Origin: Roseomonas elaeocarpi
Lineage (GTDB): Bacteria; Pseudomonadota; Alphaproteobacteria; Acetobacterales; Acetobacteraceae
Reading direction: 5' to 3'
Length of the DNA: 64,000 bases
Assembly (NCBI RefSeq): GCF_042433915.1
Contig: NZ_JBHLUN010000008.1
Location: forward strand, 372,001 to 436,000
A program made the position numbers and the translations under genes. Positions 9,315 to 18,796 of this stretch are shown piece by piece (within the stretch, counting starts at the first letter, position 1; the number at the start of each line of letters is the position of its first letter). The notes under the pieces are model-generated. The model was not told where the DNA came from. It saw only the letters and a list, made by a program, of their open reading frames with translations, and ran no database searches.

Positions 9315-10922
9315 ATGACACTCAATCTGACCATGCCGCGTCAGCAGCATACGGATTTCTCGCCGCGCATCACCGTGGTGGGCGTCGGCGGTGCCGGCTG
9401 CAACGCGGTCAACAACATGATCGCCATGGGGCTCGATGGGGTCGAGTTCCTGGTGAGCAACACCGACGCGCAGGCGCTGCTCAACAGCCGTGCGGAGCGT
9501 CGCGTGCAGCTCGGCCCGCACCTGACGCAGGGCCTGGGCGCCGGCGCCAAGCCCGAGATCGGCCGCGCCGCCGCCGAGGAAGCGACCGAGGACCTCGCGC
9601 GCCATCTCGAAGGCGTGCACATGGTGTTCATCACCGCCGGCATGGGCGGCGGCACCGGCACGGGTGCGGCCCCGGTGATCGCGCGCATGGCGCGTGAGCG
9701 CGGCGTGCTGACGGTCGGCGTGGTGACCAAGCCCTTCGACTTCGAAGGCCCGAAGCGCCGCCGCTCCGCCGAGCAAGGGCTCGAGGAGCTGCAGCAGTAC
9801 GTCGACACGCTGATCGTCATCCCGAACCAGAATCTCTTCCGCAAGGCGAACGAGCGCACCACCTTCGCCGAGGCCTTCAAGATGGCCGACGACGTCCTCT
9901 ACATGGGCGTGCGCGGCGTGACCGACCTGATGGTCAATCCGGGCCTGGTGAACCTCGACTTCGCCGACATCCGCACCGTCATGGCCGAGATGGGCAAGGC
10001 GATGATGGGCACGGGCGAGGCCGAGGGCGACGAGCGCGCCGTCAAGGCCGCCGAGGCCGCGATCAGCAACCCGCTGCTGGAGGACACCTCCATGCGCGGC
10101 GCCCGCGGCGTGCTGATCAACATCACCGGCGGCTGGGACATGACGCTGTTCGAGGTCGACGAGGCCGCGAACCGCATCCGTCGCGAGGTCGACGAGGAAG
10201 CCAACATCATCTTCGGCTCCTCCGTCGATGAGACGATGAACGGCCGCCTGCGCGTGTCGGTGGTCGCCACCGGCATCGACGCCCAGGACGCCGAGGCCAT
10301 CACGCTCCAGCAGCAGCAGGCCGAGGCGCCGCGCCTCGTGGCGGTCGGCGGCGGCGCCCCGATCTCACCGATCGGTGCCCCCGTGGTGCCCGGCAGCGTG
10401 CCGGTGTCGCGCGCCGGCGGCGTGCAGCCCGCCGCCCGTTCCGGCCCGATCGGCGCGCCCACCATCGGCCCCGTGCCGATGACCGCGCCCTCGCCGATGG
10501 TGCAGAGCAGCGGCTCCAACGCGCCCGGCCCGGTGCGCCTCGCCGCGCGTCGTCCGGCCAACCTGGACCAGCCGCCGGTGGCCGAGGCGGCGCCCTCCGC
10601 GCCCGCCCCGGTGGCCGCCGAACCCGTCGAGGAAGAGGCGCCGCAGGGCCCGCTGCCCACCAACGAGCCCGTGCTGCGCGGCCCGCTGGCGGCGCCGCGC
10701 GCCCCCGCCCCGGTGGCGCCCGCGCCCACCGCCGCGCCGGGTGGCCTGAACCGCCTGTTCCGTCAGGCGACCGGGCTGATGCGCCGTCCGCCCGTGGACG
10801 AGCCGCAGCTGCAGGCCCCCGCCGTCCCGCAGGCGCCGCGGGCCGAGGCCGCGCCCCGCGCGCCGCAGGCCACCGAGACCGGGCTCGACATCCCGGCCTT
10901 CCTGCGCCGTCAGAAGAACTGA
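9315..10922 (+). CDS. ftsZ: FtsZ, tubulin-like division GTPase
   Basis: Forms the cytokinetic Z ring. The core GTPase domain (to about residue 325) contains GVGGAGCNAVNNMI, the tubulin signature GGGTGTG at about 112-118, and the NxDxxD-like NLDFADIRTVM. A long Pro/Ala-rich linker (about 330-515) follows, and the conserved C-terminal peptide LDIPAFLRRQ that binds FtsA and other partners comes last. At 535 residues it is long for FtsZ because of the linker, which is common in alphaproteobacteria. ATG at 9315 has an AGGGGGG run 6-7 bases upstream; a second in-frame ATG at 9333 is possible. The 65-bp gap before it may hold a separate promoter, but I could not assign one. Confidence 0.98.
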   Translation: MTLNLTMPRQQHTDFSPRITVVGVGGAGCNAVNNMIAMGLDGVEFLVSNTDAQALLNSRAERRVQLGPHLTQGLGAGAKPEIGRAAAEEATEDLARHLEGVHMVFITAGMGGGTGTGAAPVIARMARERGVLTVGVVTKPFDFEGPKRRRSAEQGLEELQQYVDTLIVIPNQNLFRKANERTTFAEAFKMADDVLYMGVRGVTDLMVNPGLVNLDFADIRTVMAEMGKAMMGTGEAEGDERAVKAAEAAISNPLLEDTSMRGARGVLINITGGWDMTLFEVDEAANRIRREVDEEANIIFGSSVDETMNGRLRVSVVATGIDAQDAEAITLQQQQAEAPRLVAVGGGAPISPIGAPVVPGSVPVSRAGGVQPAARSGPIGAPTIGPVPMTAPSPMVQSSGSNAPGPVRLAARRPANLDQPPVAEAAPSAPAPVAAEPVEEEAPQGPLPTNEPVLRGPLAAPRAPAPVAPAPTAAPGGLNRLFRQATGLMRRPPVDEPQLQAPAVPQAPRAEAAPRAPQATETGLDIPAFLRRQKN

Positions 10923-10958
10923 CACGCCGCCGCGCCTTCGCGGGCGCAGCACGACTCG

Positions 10959-10990
10959 AACCCGCCCGGTTGTTTCCGGGCGGGTTTTTT
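10959..10990 (+). terminator. Rho-independent terminator after ftsZ
   Basis: An 11-bp perfect stem (AACCCGCCCGG with its complement CCGGGCGGGTT) closes a short T-rich loop and runs directly into a T tract. It lies 37 bases past the ftsZ stop and marks the end of the main dcw transcript before lpxC. Confidence 0.9.
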
Positions 10991-11120
10991 CATGCCGAAA
11001 TTCAGGCGAAATCAGTCACTTGCGGCGAAATATGGAGAAACAACGCTTGAATGGCGTTGTTCCCCGGAGGGTGCCAGTTTCCTTCTCGACGGAAGCATGT
11101 CCGTCGGCAGGAGTGGGTTC

Positions 11121-12053
11121 GTGGACGGCTACATCCCCAACGCTTCCGGTTTTCGCAGGACCCTGAAGGCGGCCATCGGCTGCGTCGGGACGGGCCTGCA
11201 TACCGGCGCGCGCGTGTCCATGACGCTCCGCCCCGCGGCGGCCGGCTCGGGCATCGTGTTCCGCCGCACCGACCTCGGCCGCGACATCCCCGGCCGCTTC
11301 GACCGCGTGAACGACACCCGCCTTTGCACCGCGCTCGAGGCCGATGGCGCGCGCGTGGGCACGGTGGAGCACGTCCTGGCCGCGCTGGCGGCCTGCGGCG
11401 TGGACGACGCCGTGATCGAGGTGGATGCCCCCGAGATCCCCATTCTCGACGGTTCCGCCGCCCCCTTCGTGTTCCTGATCGACTGCGCCGGCACGGTCGC
11501 CTCCTTCACCCCCCGGGAGACGATCGAGGTTCTGAAGACCGTGCGCGTCGAGGAGGGCGAGGCCTGGGCGGAGCTGCACCCCTCGAAGCGCCCCGGCCTC
11601 GAGGCGGCGCTGTGCATCGACTTCCCCGGCACCGCGGTGGGCCGCCAGGCCCTGTCGCTGCGCGTGACGGCCGATGCCTTCCGCGAGGCGCTGGCCGATG
11701 CCCGCACCTTCACCATGGCCGAGGACGTGGCGCGACTCCGCGCCGCCGGTCTCGCCCGCGGCGGCTCGCTCGCCAACGCGGTGGTGGTGGACGGCCCGCT
11801 GGTGCTGAACCCCGGCGGGCTGCGCCACCCGGAGGAATTCGTGCGCCACAAGCTGCTCGACGTGGTGGGCGACCTGTCGCTGGCCGGCGCGCCGCTGCAG
11901 GCGCGCTTCGTCGGCCACCGCTCCGGCCACGGGCTGAACAACCGCCTGCTCCGCGCCCTCTTCGCGGACAACAAGGCCTGGCGGCTGGCGGCCCCGAGCT
12001 TCGCCACGGCCCCCGCCAATGCCCGCCTGCCGGCCGCCGCCGTGCCGGCCTGA
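11121..12053 (+). CDS. lpxC: LpxC, UDP-3-O-acyl-N-acetylglucosamine deacetylase
   Basis: Zinc hydrolase for the committed step of lipid A synthesis. Typical features are the start of the fold GCVGTGLHTGARVSMTLRPA, the zinc ligand in VEHVLAAL (about residue 84), the PILDGSAAPFV segment, HKLLDVVGDL (about 243) with the second histidine and the aspartate, and HRSGHGLNN (about 267). I chose GTG 11121 because AGGAG lies 7 bases upstream and the resulting 310 residues match the family. In-frame ATG codons at 11097 and 10992 would add unconserved residues, and 10992 lies at the end of the ftsZ terminator. The location after ftsZ matches other alphaproteobacteria. Confidence 0.95.
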   Translation: MDGYIPNASGFRRTLKAAIGCVGTGLHTGARVSMTLRPAAAGSGIVFRRTDLGRDIPGRFDRVNDTRLCTALEADGARVGTVEHVLAALAACGVDDAVIEVDAPEIPILDGSAAPFVFLIDCAGTVASFTPRETIEVLKTVRVEEGEAWAELHPSKRPGLEAALCIDFPGTAVGRQALSLRVTADAFREALADARTFTMAEDVARLRAAGLARGGSLANAVVVDGPLVLNPGGLRHPEEFVRHKLLDVVGDLSLAGAPLQARFVGHRSGHGLNNRLLRALFADNKAWRLAAPSFATAPANARLPAAAVPA

Positions 12054-12206
12054 CCCTCCCCCCGCTTCCACCCCGCTCGCCCGACCTTTCCTTCCCCCCT
12101 CGTCCCCCCTCCCCCGCATCGCGCCCGCCTGCCGTCCTCCCCCCGGACGGAGATCGGCACTTCCACCCCTGCCGGCCGGGCGCGGCCGTGCTATAGGGCG
12201 CCCACC
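12054..12206 (+). other. Polypyrimidine spacer between lpxC and bamD
   Basis: No gene seen. Bases about 12055-12150 on the + strand are almost entirely C/T with several C runs of five or more, so the complementary strand carries G runs that could form quadruplex structure. The bamD promoter or ribosome-binding signal is not obvious; a CTATAGG sequence lies about 15 bases before the ATG. Confidence 0.5.
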
Positions 12207-13097
12207 ATGCGCATGTCCGCCGACCCCCGCCCCGCCAACCGCCGCCCCCGGCGCCTGCTGCCCTTGGCGGCGCTGGTGCTGGCACCGCTGATGCTGCCGG
12301 GCTGCGAAACGCTCGGGCTGAGTTCCTGGAACGGCAAGGCGGACTCGCTGGGCGCCAAGGAGCTGGCGGCGCGGGAGCACACGCCCGAGGGCCTCTACGC
12401 CGGCGGCATGGATGCGCTGAAGGCCGAGAAGCCGGCGCAGGCGGTGGAACTGTTTGAAACGGTGGAGCGCGAGTACCCCTATTCCAGCTGGGCCACCAAT
12501 GCCCGGCTGATGGGCGCCTATGCCGAATACTCGCGCAACCGCTACACCGAGGCGCTGACCGCGCTGGACACTTTTATCCAGCTGCACCCGGCGCATCGCG
12601 ACATCGCCTACGCCTACTACCTGCGCAGCCTGTGCTACTACGAGCAGATCAACGACGCCCAGCGCGACCAGTCCGGCACCTCCACCGCGATGGCGGCGCT
12701 GCAGGATGTGGTGAACCGCTTCCCCGACACGCCCTATGCCCGCGACGCGCGCCTCAAGATCGACCTGGCGCGCGACCACCTGGCCGGGCGCGAGATGGAG
12801 ATCGGCCGCTTCTACCAGAAGCGCGGCCTCTACGCCGCGGCGATCGGCCGCTTCCGCGTGGTGGTGGACAACTACCAGACCACCAACCACGTGCCCGAGG
12901 CGCTGCACCGCCTGACCGAGATCTACCTCGCCATGGGCCTGCGCGACGAGGCGCGGCAGACCGCCAGCGTGCTGGGCCACAACTACCCGGGCAATCCCTG
13001 GTACCAGGACAGCTATGCTCTCCTGGTGGAGGGTGCCCCGCCCGCGCCGGATGAACGTCCGGGCTTCTTCCGGCGGGTCACCAACGCCATCTTCTGA
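12207..13097 (+). CDS. bamD: BamD, outer-membrane assembly lipoprotein
   Basis: TPR lipoprotein of the BAM complex that folds beta-barrel proteins into the outer membrane (older names ComL/YfiO). A basic N-terminus and hydrophobic stretch lead to the lipobox LPGC, making Cys33 the likely lipidated residue. The rest is helical tetratricopeptide repeats with typical segments LYAGGMDALKAEKPAQAVELFETVEREYPYS, NRYTEALTALDTFIQLHPAH and YAYYLRSLCYYEQI. The 296-residue length is slightly above E. coli BamD. Its place between lpxC and recN is conserved in alphaproteobacteria. No strong Shine-Dalgarno is visible. Confidence 0.94.
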   Translation: MRMSADPRPANRRPRRLLPLAALVLAPLMLPGCETLGLSSWNGKADSLGAKELAAREHTPEGLYAGGMDALKAEKPAQAVELFETVEREYPYSSWATNARLMGAYAEYSRNRYTEALTALDTFIQLHPAHRDIAYAYYLRSLCYYEQINDAQRDQSGTSTAMAALQDVVNRFPDTPYARDARLKIDLARDHLAGREMEIGRFYQKRGLYAAAIGRFRVVVDNYQTTNHVPEALHRLTEIYLAMGLRDEARQTASVLGHNYPGNPWYQDSYALLVEGAPPAPDERPGFFRRVTNAIF

Positions 13098-13121
13098 ACC
13101 GCAACCGCTGCGGGAGCCCGC

Positions 13122-14801
13122 GTGCTCGCCTCACTTTCCATTCGTGACGTGGTGCTGATCGAGCGCCTCGATCTGCGCTTCGGCGCCGGCCTGACAGTGC
13201 TGACCGGTGAGACCGGCGCCGGCAAGTCGATCCTGCTCGACAGCCTCGGGCTGGCGCTGGGCCAGCGTGCCGAGAGCGGCATGGTCCGCGCCGGCCAGTC
13301 GCAGGCCAGCGTCACCGCCGCCTTCGCCCCCACCCCCGACCACCCGGCCTTCGCGCTTCTCGCCGAGCAGGGCATGGAGCCCGAGGACGAGATCGTGGTC
13401 CGCCGCGTGGTCAATGCCGACGGCCGTTCCCGCGCCTTCGTCAACGGGGAGCCGGTGGGCGTGGGCCTCTTGCGCCGCCTCGGCGCCCTGCTGGTCGAGG
13501 TGCAGGGCCAGCACGACCAGGTGGGCCTGGCCGACGCCGCCACGCATGGTGGGCTGCTGGACGCGTTCGGGGCGCTGGAAACCCGGCGCAACGGCGTGGG
13601 CGAGTGCTTCCGCGCCTGGCGCAACGCCAACCGTGCCCTGCGCGAGGCGCAGGACGCCATCGCCGCCGCCCAGCGCGACGAGGAATGGCTGCGCCACGCG
13701 GTGGGCGAGCTCAGCGACCTGGCGCCCGAGGAGGGCGAGGAGGACGCGCTGTCGGCCGAGCGGCAGACGCTGCAACAGGGCGAGCGCCGGGCCGAGGCCA
13801 TCGCCTCTGCACTCAGCGAGCTGCAGCCGCGCGACCGTCGCGGCGGCACCGGCCCGGCGGCGGCCCTTCGCAACGCCGCCCGTGCGCTGGAGCGCCTGCC
13901 GCCGCCCAACGAGGAAGCCGCCCCGGCCCTCGCCGCCCTCGCCGCGGCGCAGGACGCGCTGTCGGACGCGGAAGGTCTGCTGGAGCGGCTGAGCGCCGAT
14001 ATCGGCCCCGACCCGAAGCGGCTGGAGCAGCTGGAGGAACGCCTCTTCGCGCTGCGCGCGGCCGCCCGCAAGCACGCCGTGCCGGTGGTGGAACTGCCCG
14101 CGCTGCTCGCCAGCCTGCGCGAGCGCCTCGGCGCGCTGGACGCCGGCACCGGCCGCGTGGCCGCGCTGGAAACCGCCGCCAAGGCCGCGCGCGACAGCTT
14201 CCTCGGGGCCGCCAACGCCCTGACCGAGGCGCGCACCGCCGCCGCGCGCAAGCTGGAAACCGCGGTGGCGCGGGAACTGGCGCCGCTCAAGCTCGACCGC
14301 GCCCGGCTGCACATCGAGATCGCCCCGCGCGAGGAAGCCTCCTGGGCGGCCGACGGCGTGGACCGCGTGACCTTCCTGGTCAGCACCAACCCGGGCCAGA
14401 CGCCGGGGCAGCTCGCCAAGATCGCCTCGGGCGGCGAGCTGTCGCGGCTGATGCTGGCGCTCAAGGTCGTGCTGGCGCGCGGCTCGCCGGTGCCGACGCT
14501 GGTGTTCGACGAGGTCGACAGCGGCATCGGCGGCGCCACGGCCGCCGCGGTGGGCGAGCGCCTCCAGCGCGTGGCGGACCGGCTGCAGGTGCTGGTGGTG
14601 ACGCACAGCCCGCAGGTGGCGGCGCGCGGCGCCTCGCACCTGCGCGTGGCCAAGGGCGTGCGCGGCGACCGCGCCGAAACCCGCGTCGAGCCGCTGGACA
14701 CCGGCGACCGGCGCGAGGAAATCGCCCGGATGCTGGCCGGCGAGCGCATCACCGAGGCCGCCCGCGCCGCGGCGGACGAGCTGCTGGCCGGCGCTGCTTG
14801 A
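13122..14801 (+). CDS. recN: RecN, SMC-like DNA repair ATPase
   Basis: Acts in double-strand break repair and recombination. The N-terminal half of the ATPase starts LASLSIRDVVLIERLDLRFG with Walker A GETGAGKSILLDSL at about residues 29-42. A long Glu/Arg/Ala-rich coiled-coil middle follows, and the C-terminal half has the ABC signature SGGELSRLMLALK and Walker B VFDEVDSGIGGATAAAVG at about 460-478. The 559 residues match RecN and not the longer SbcC or SMC. Start is GTG at 13122. Its stop lies 33 bases before copy A of the intergenic repeat element. Confidence 0.96.
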   Translation: MLASLSIRDVVLIERLDLRFGAGLTVLTGETGAGKSILLDSLGLALGQRAESGMVRAGQSQASVTAAFAPTPDHPAFALLAEQGMEPEDEIVVRRVVNADGRSRAFVNGEPVGVGLLRRLGALLVEVQGQHDQVGLADAATHGGLLDAFGALETRRNGVGECFRAWRNANRALREAQDAIAAAQRDEEWLRHAVGELSDLAPEEGEEDALSAERQTLQQGERRAEAIASALSELQPRDRRGGTGPAAALRNAARALERLPPPNEEAAPALAALAAAQDALSDAEGLLERLSADIGPDPKRLEQLEERLFALRAAARKHAVPVVELPALLASLRERLGALDAGTGRVAALETAAKAARDSFLGAANALTEARTAAARKLETAVARELAPLKLDRARLHIEIAPREEASWAADGVDRVTFLVSTNPGQTPGQLAKIASGGELSRLMLALKVVLARGSPVPTLVFDEVDSGIGGATAAAVGERLQRVADRLQVLVVTHSPQVAARGASHLRVAKGVRGDRAETRVEPLDTGDRREEIARMLAGERITEAARAAADELLAGAA

Positions 14802-14833
14802 ACGTCTGCGCCGTGCACTGACGGGGTGAGGCC

Positions 14834-15099
14834 GGGGGAGAGAAGGAATTCTCTCCCCCTGGACCCCCTCTCATCTTTTCCTGGGACGCTGCCGCGCGGC
14901 GGGTGGAAGCCGGCCGCGTGATGGCGGCCGCTGCTCATCCTGAAAAGAGACAGCCTCCTGTCAGCGCTGGCTGACACGTTTCTCGCTCCGGGTCATGGAC
15001 CCGGAGCGCGTAGGTCCGGCCAGGTTCCCGTGGCAGCGTCCCGAAAAGAAGATGAGGGCGGAGGGGTCGAGGGGAGGCGGGAGAATTCCTTCTCCCGCC
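14834..15099 (-). repeat. Structured intergenic element, copy A
   Basis: One of four related elements of about 266 nt. The strand given matches copies B-D read as +, so A is inverted relative to them. The end nearest recN is a hairpin with 11-bp arm GGGGGAGAGAA and a GGAA loop. The far end is a hairpin with arm GGCGGGAGAA and a TTCC loop. Inside are inverted arms (TCATCTTTTCC and GACGCTGCCGC against GGCAGCGTC and GAAGATGAG). The inner stems are CGCTCCGGGTC and GTCAGC (orientation of copies B-D). No open reading frame is credible. The recN-proximal end is the end that faces an incoming gene in every copy. Confidence 0.92.
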
Positions 15100-15269
15100 T
15101 TCCCCGGAGAGTCCGGCACCGCGCCACCGCCATCTCTTTGCCGCGGAGGCGGGTGACATGTTCGCCCGGGGCGCTAGTGTCCGCGCCCTGCCCCGCGGCC
15201 GCCTGCCGGCCGGGGCCTGAGGCTGGTTCCGGCATCGCTCCGGCCAGCCGCTTGCCGGGAGAGGATGCG
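15100..15269 (+). other. Spacer between repeat copy A and the beta-propeller gene
   Basis: About 170 GC-rich bases with no gene. Nothing specific is seen except a GGGAGAGGA ribosome-binding run just before 15270. Confidence 0.5.
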
Positions 15270-16367
15270 ATGCACAGACGGACCCTGTTTCGCGGCGCGG
15301 CCGCCGCGCTGGCCCTGCCCCTGCTGAATGCCTGCGCCGTGCCGGGCGTGGGCGGCACGCCGGTGCCGGCCATCGCCTCCAACACCGTGGTCCAGGGCGT
15401 CACCACCAGTGCCGACGGGCGCGTCTTCCTGGTGCTGGCGCGCCTCGATGGCAGCGACGGGCCGCGCGTGGTGGAGTGGGTCAACGGCGAGCAGCGCGCC
15501 TATCCCGACGCCGCCTGGAACGGCTGGCGGCCGGGTGCCAGCGCGTCCAACAGCTTCGTGCGCGCCAATTCGCTGCGCATCGGGCCGGAAGGCGACCTCT
15601 GGGTGCTCGACGTGGGCGCGCCGGGGATCGGCAACCCGAAGCTGCCGGGCGGGCCGAAGCTGGTGCAGATCGACCTCAAGACCAACGCGGCCAGGCGCAT
15701 CTACCGCCTGGATGAGCTGACGGGCGAAACGAGCTTCATCGACGACCTGCGCTTCAACGACCGGCGCGTCTACGTCACCGACGCGGGCAAGCCGGGGCTG
15801 ATCGTGCTCGACCTCGACCGCGGCACCGGCTACCGCGCCCTGGACGGGCATCCGTCCATGACGGCGCAACGGCCGCTGACAGCCGAGGGGCAGGAGCTTC
15901 GCGGGCCGGACGGCAAGCCTGTCTTCGTCCATGCCGACCAGCTCGAGGTGTCGCCCGACGGGCAGTGGCTCTATTACCAGAGCGCCTCGGGGCCGATGTC
16001 GCGCATCGCTACGCGCTGGATCGAGGAGCGCGCGCTGACGGACGCGGTGCGCGGCCGCTACGTGGAACCCTGGGTCGAGACCGGCTCCACCGGCGGCACG
16101 GCGATCGACGCCGACGGCAACCTTTATGTCAGCGACACGGATAAGCAGCGGGTGGTGCGCATTGCGCCCGACCGGACCTCCACCGTGATCACCGAGGACC
16201 CGCGCCTGCTCTGGGTGGATGCGATGTGGATCGACGATGCGGGCGCGCTGTGGATGCCGGCGGCGCAGCTGAACCGCATGGCGCCCTTCAACGGCGGAAC
16301 CTCGCGCGTGCAGTTCCCAGTGCAGGTCTACAAGCTCGCCCTCGGCGTGAAGCCGGTGCGGCGTTGA
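15270..16367 (+). CDS. Major-royal-jelly/SMP-30-like beta-propeller lipoprotein
   Basis: Probable exported lipoprotein of 365 residues. An MHRRTLFRGAAAALALPLLNACA leader carries a twin-arginine-like start and a lipobox ending at Cys22. The mature part resembles bacterial members of the major royal jelly protein (yellow) family: DLWVLDVGAPGIGNPKLPGGPK, FIDDLRFNDRRVYVTDAG, GTAIDADGNLYVSDTDKQRVVRIAPD and LWVDAMWIDDAGALWMPAAQLNR are propeller blades with calcium- or substrate-loop-like residues. The substrate is unknown; some relatives are lactonase-like. ATG 15270 follows GGGAGAGGA; an upstream in-frame ATG at 15030 lies inside repeat copy A and is rejected. Confidence 0.8.
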   Translation: MHRRTLFRGAAAALALPLLNACAVPGVGGTPVPAIASNTVVQGVTTSADGRVFLVLARLDGSDGPRVVEWVNGEQRAYPDAAWNGWRPGASASNSFVRANSLRIGPEGDLWVLDVGAPGIGNPKLPGGPKLVQIDLKTNAARRIYRLDELTGETSFIDDLRFNDRRVYVTDAGKPGLIVLDLDRGTGYRALDGHPSMTAQRPLTAEGQELRGPDGKPVFVHADQLEVSPDGQWLYYQSASGPMSRIATRWIEERALTDAVRGRYVEPWVETGSTGGTAIDADGNLYVSDTDKQRVVRIAPDRTSTVITEDPRLLWVDAMWIDDAGALWMPAAQLNRMAPFNGGTSRVQFPVQVYKLALGVKPVRR

Positions 16368-16427
16368 GCGGAAGGGTTACGCCGCGCCGGCCATCCCTGC
16401 GGCGTCACGTCCGCGCGGCCAGGCAAG

Positions 16428-16502
16428 TGTCGCGCCCGGAGTTGTCCCATCCGGGGCTGTCACGCCCAGCGATGTCACGCTCGGGAGTGTCACGCCCAGG
16501 GG
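16428..16502 (+). repeat. 15-bp degenerate tandem array before ligA
   Basis: Five units of 15 bp, each beginning TGTC (starts at 16428, 16443, 16458, 16473, 16488); three of them share TGTCACGC. A sixth degenerate unit (TATCATC) follows. The array occupies part of the 235-bp gap between the propeller gene and ligA, where no gene was seen. Confidence 0.85.
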
Positions 16503-16602
16503 TATCATCTCCGCGGTCCTGCGAGGCCGTCCTGCCATGGGTGACGGCACACGGTGCCGTGCCCTCCGCAACCGCCGCGCGATGCCTGGGTTGACCCGCA
16601 CG

Positions 16603-18771
16603 ATGACCGCATCCCCGCCCCCTTCCGTCCTGGCCGAGGCCGCGCACGAGGTCGAGGCGCTGACCGAGGAAGAGGCCGCGCGCGAGCTGGCCACCCTGGC
16701 CGAGCAGATCAACCGCGCCAGCCGCGCCTATCACGTCGAAGACGCGCCGGTGATGACGGATGCCGAGTACGACCGGCTGTTCCGCCGCAACCAGGCGATC
16801 GAGGCGCGCTTCCCGGAACTGGTGCGCGACGACAGCCCGTCGCGCAAGGTGGGCGAGGAAGCGGCCGCCGGCTTCGCCAAGTCGCGCCACGGCACGCCGA
16901 TGCTGTCGCTCGACAACGCCTTCGCGCCGGAGGATTTCAGCGAGTTCGCGGCCCGCATCCGCCGCTTCCTGGGCCTGTCGGCGGAGGAAGTGCTGCGCTT
17001 CGTGGCCGAGCCCAAGATCGACGGGCTCTCGGTCAACCTCACCTACGAGGATGGCCGCTTCGTGCGCGGCGCCACGCGCGGCGACGGCACGGTGGGCGAG
17101 GACATCACCGAGAACCTGCTGACGCTGGCGGAACTGCCGCGCGAGCTCGTGGCCCCCTTCCCCGAGCGCATCGAGGTCCGCGGCGAGGTCTTCATCACCA
17201 AGCCGGACTTCCTCGCCTTCCATGCCGAGCAGACGCGGCTGTTCGAGGAGCGCGAAGCGCGGCGCTTGGCGGGCGAGAAGGTGGGCGAGGCCGTGCGCAT
17301 CCCCGTCAACCCGCGCAACGCCGCCGCCGGCTCGCTGCGGCAGCTCGACCCCGCCGTCACCGCGAAGCGGCCGCTGAAGCTGTTCGCCTACGCTCAAGGG
17401 GTGTCCTCCGCGCCGGTGGCGGATACCCATTCCGGCTACCTCAAGGTGCTGGAAGGCTGGGGGTTCCGGGTGAACCCGCTCAGCACGCCGCTGGACGACG
17501 AGCACGCGGCCGCCGCCTTCCAGGCGCGCATGGGCGAGGAGCGGGCGGGGCTCGACTACGATATCGACGGCGTCGTCTACAAGCTGGACCGGCTGGACTG
17601 GCAGTCGCGGCTGGGCTTCGTGGGCCGGGCGCCGCGCTGGGCCATCGCCTGGAAGTTCCCGGCCGAGCGCGCCACCACGAAGCTGCTGGAGATCCAGATC
17701 CAGGTCGGCCGCACCGGCGCGCTGACGCCGCGCGCCATCATGCAGCCGGTGGGCGTCGGTGGCGTGATGGTGCAGCACGCGACGTTGCACAACGAGGACG
17801 AGGTCGCCCGCCGCGACGCCCGCCCCGGCGACACGGTGGAGCTGCAGCGCGCCGGCGACGTGATCCCGCAGATCATCCGCGTGGTCGATCCCGACCGCCC
17901 CGGCCGCGCCGCGCCCTGGCAGCCGCCGACCCACTGCCCCGACTGCGGCAGCCCGGCGATCCGCCCCGAGGGTGAGGTGGTGCGCCGCTGCACCGGCGGG
18001 CTGATCTGCCCGGCGCAGCAGGTGGAGCGGCTGATCCACTTCGCCTCGCGCAACGCCCTGGATATCGAGGGTCTGGGCATCGAGAACGTGGTGCTGCTCC
18101 ATGAGGCGGGGCTGGTGAAGACGCCGGCCGACATCTTCCGCCTGCGCGAACACGTCGCGACCATGCGGGGCTGGAAGGGCTGGGGTGGCTCGGCCAAGGG
18201 CGAGTCCAGGAAGGTCACGAACCTCCTGGCCGCCATCGACGCGCGACGCAGTCCGAGCCTGGAGCGCTTCATCTTCGCGCTGGGCATCCGCCGCATCGGC
18301 GAGCAGAACGCCCGGCTGCTGGCGCGGCACTACCACACCGCCGCGGCCTGGCGGCAGGCGATGCTCGACGCCCGGATCGTGGGCAGCGAGGCGCGCGAGG
18401 ACCTGGGCGGCATCCAGGGCATCGGCCCGGCCATCGCGCAGGAGCTGGTCACCTTCTTCTCCGAGGAGCGCAACGTCCGGGCGCTGGACGACCTGCTGCG
18501 CGAGGTCACGCCCGAGGAGGCCGAGGCGGTGGCCGAGGGCGCGCTGTCGGGCAAGAGCATCGTCTTCACCGGCACGCTGGAAACCATGACCCGGCAGGAG
18601 GCCGAGGCGCGGGCCGAGAACCTCGGCGCCAAGGTGGTCAAGAGCGTGTCGAAGAAGACCGACTTCGTGGTGGTGGGCGCCGACGCCGGCTCCAAGGCCA
18701 AGAAGGCGGCGGAGCTGGAACTGCGCGTGCTGACCGAGGCCGAGTGGCGGGATATGGCGGGGTTCGGCTGA
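16603..18771 (+). CDS. ligA: LigA, NAD+-dependent DNA ligase
   Basis: Seals nicks in DNA during replication and repair using NAD+. In order: the Ia domain (HVEDAPVMTDAEYDRLFRRN) that binds nicotinamide, the adenylation domain with AEPKIDGLSVNLTYEDG (lysine at about 138), the OB fold, a four-cysteine zinc finger (CPDCGS...CTGGLICPAQ, about 445-470), helix-hairpin-helix repeats, and a C-terminal BRCT domain (about 646-722). ATG 16603 gives 722 residues starting directly before the conserved N-terminal helix. Two upstream in-frame ATGs (16582, 16537) add unconserved residues and cannot be fully excluded. All catalytic motifs are intact. Confidence 0.96.
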   Translation: MTASPPPSVLAEAAHEVEALTEEEAARELATLAEQINRASRAYHVEDAPVMTDAEYDRLFRRNQAIEARFPELVRDDSPSRKVGEEAAAGFAKSRHGTPMLSLDNAFAPEDFSEFAARIRRFLGLSAEEVLRFVAEPKIDGLSVNLTYEDGRFVRGATRGDGTVGEDITENLLTLAELPRELVAPFPERIEVRGEVFITKPDFLAFHAEQTRLFEEREARRLAGEKVGEAVRIPVNPRNAAAGSLRQLDPAVTAKRPLKLFAYAQGVSSAPVADTHSGYLKVLEGWGFRVNPLSTPLDDEHAAAAFQARMGEERAGLDYDIDGVVYKLDRLDWQSRLGFVGRAPRWAIAWKFPAERATTKLLEIQIQVGRTGALTPRAIMQPVGVGGVMVQHATLHNEDEVARRDARPGDTVELQRAGDVIPQIIRVVDPDRPGRAAPWQPPTHCPDCGSPAIRPEGEVVRRCTGGLICPAQQVERLIHFASRNALDIEGLGIENVVLLHEAGLVKTPADIFRLREHVATMRGWKGWGGSAKGESRKVTNLLAAIDARRSPSLERFIFALGIRRIGEQNARLLARHYHTAAAWRQAMLDARIVGSEAREDLGGIQGIGPAIAQELVTFFSEERNVRALDDLLREVTPEEAEAVAEGALSGKSIVFTGTLETMTRQEAEARAENLGAKVVKSVSKKTDFVVVGADAGSKAKKAAELELRVLTEAEWRDMAGFG

Positions 18772-18796
18772 GCCCCGCCGCCGGCAGCGCTTCCGC

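Noticed and set aside
15030..15269. Upstream in-frame Met for the beta-propeller gene
   Set aside because: The ATG lies inside repeat copy A, and the signal peptide and ribosome-binding site locate the start at 15270.
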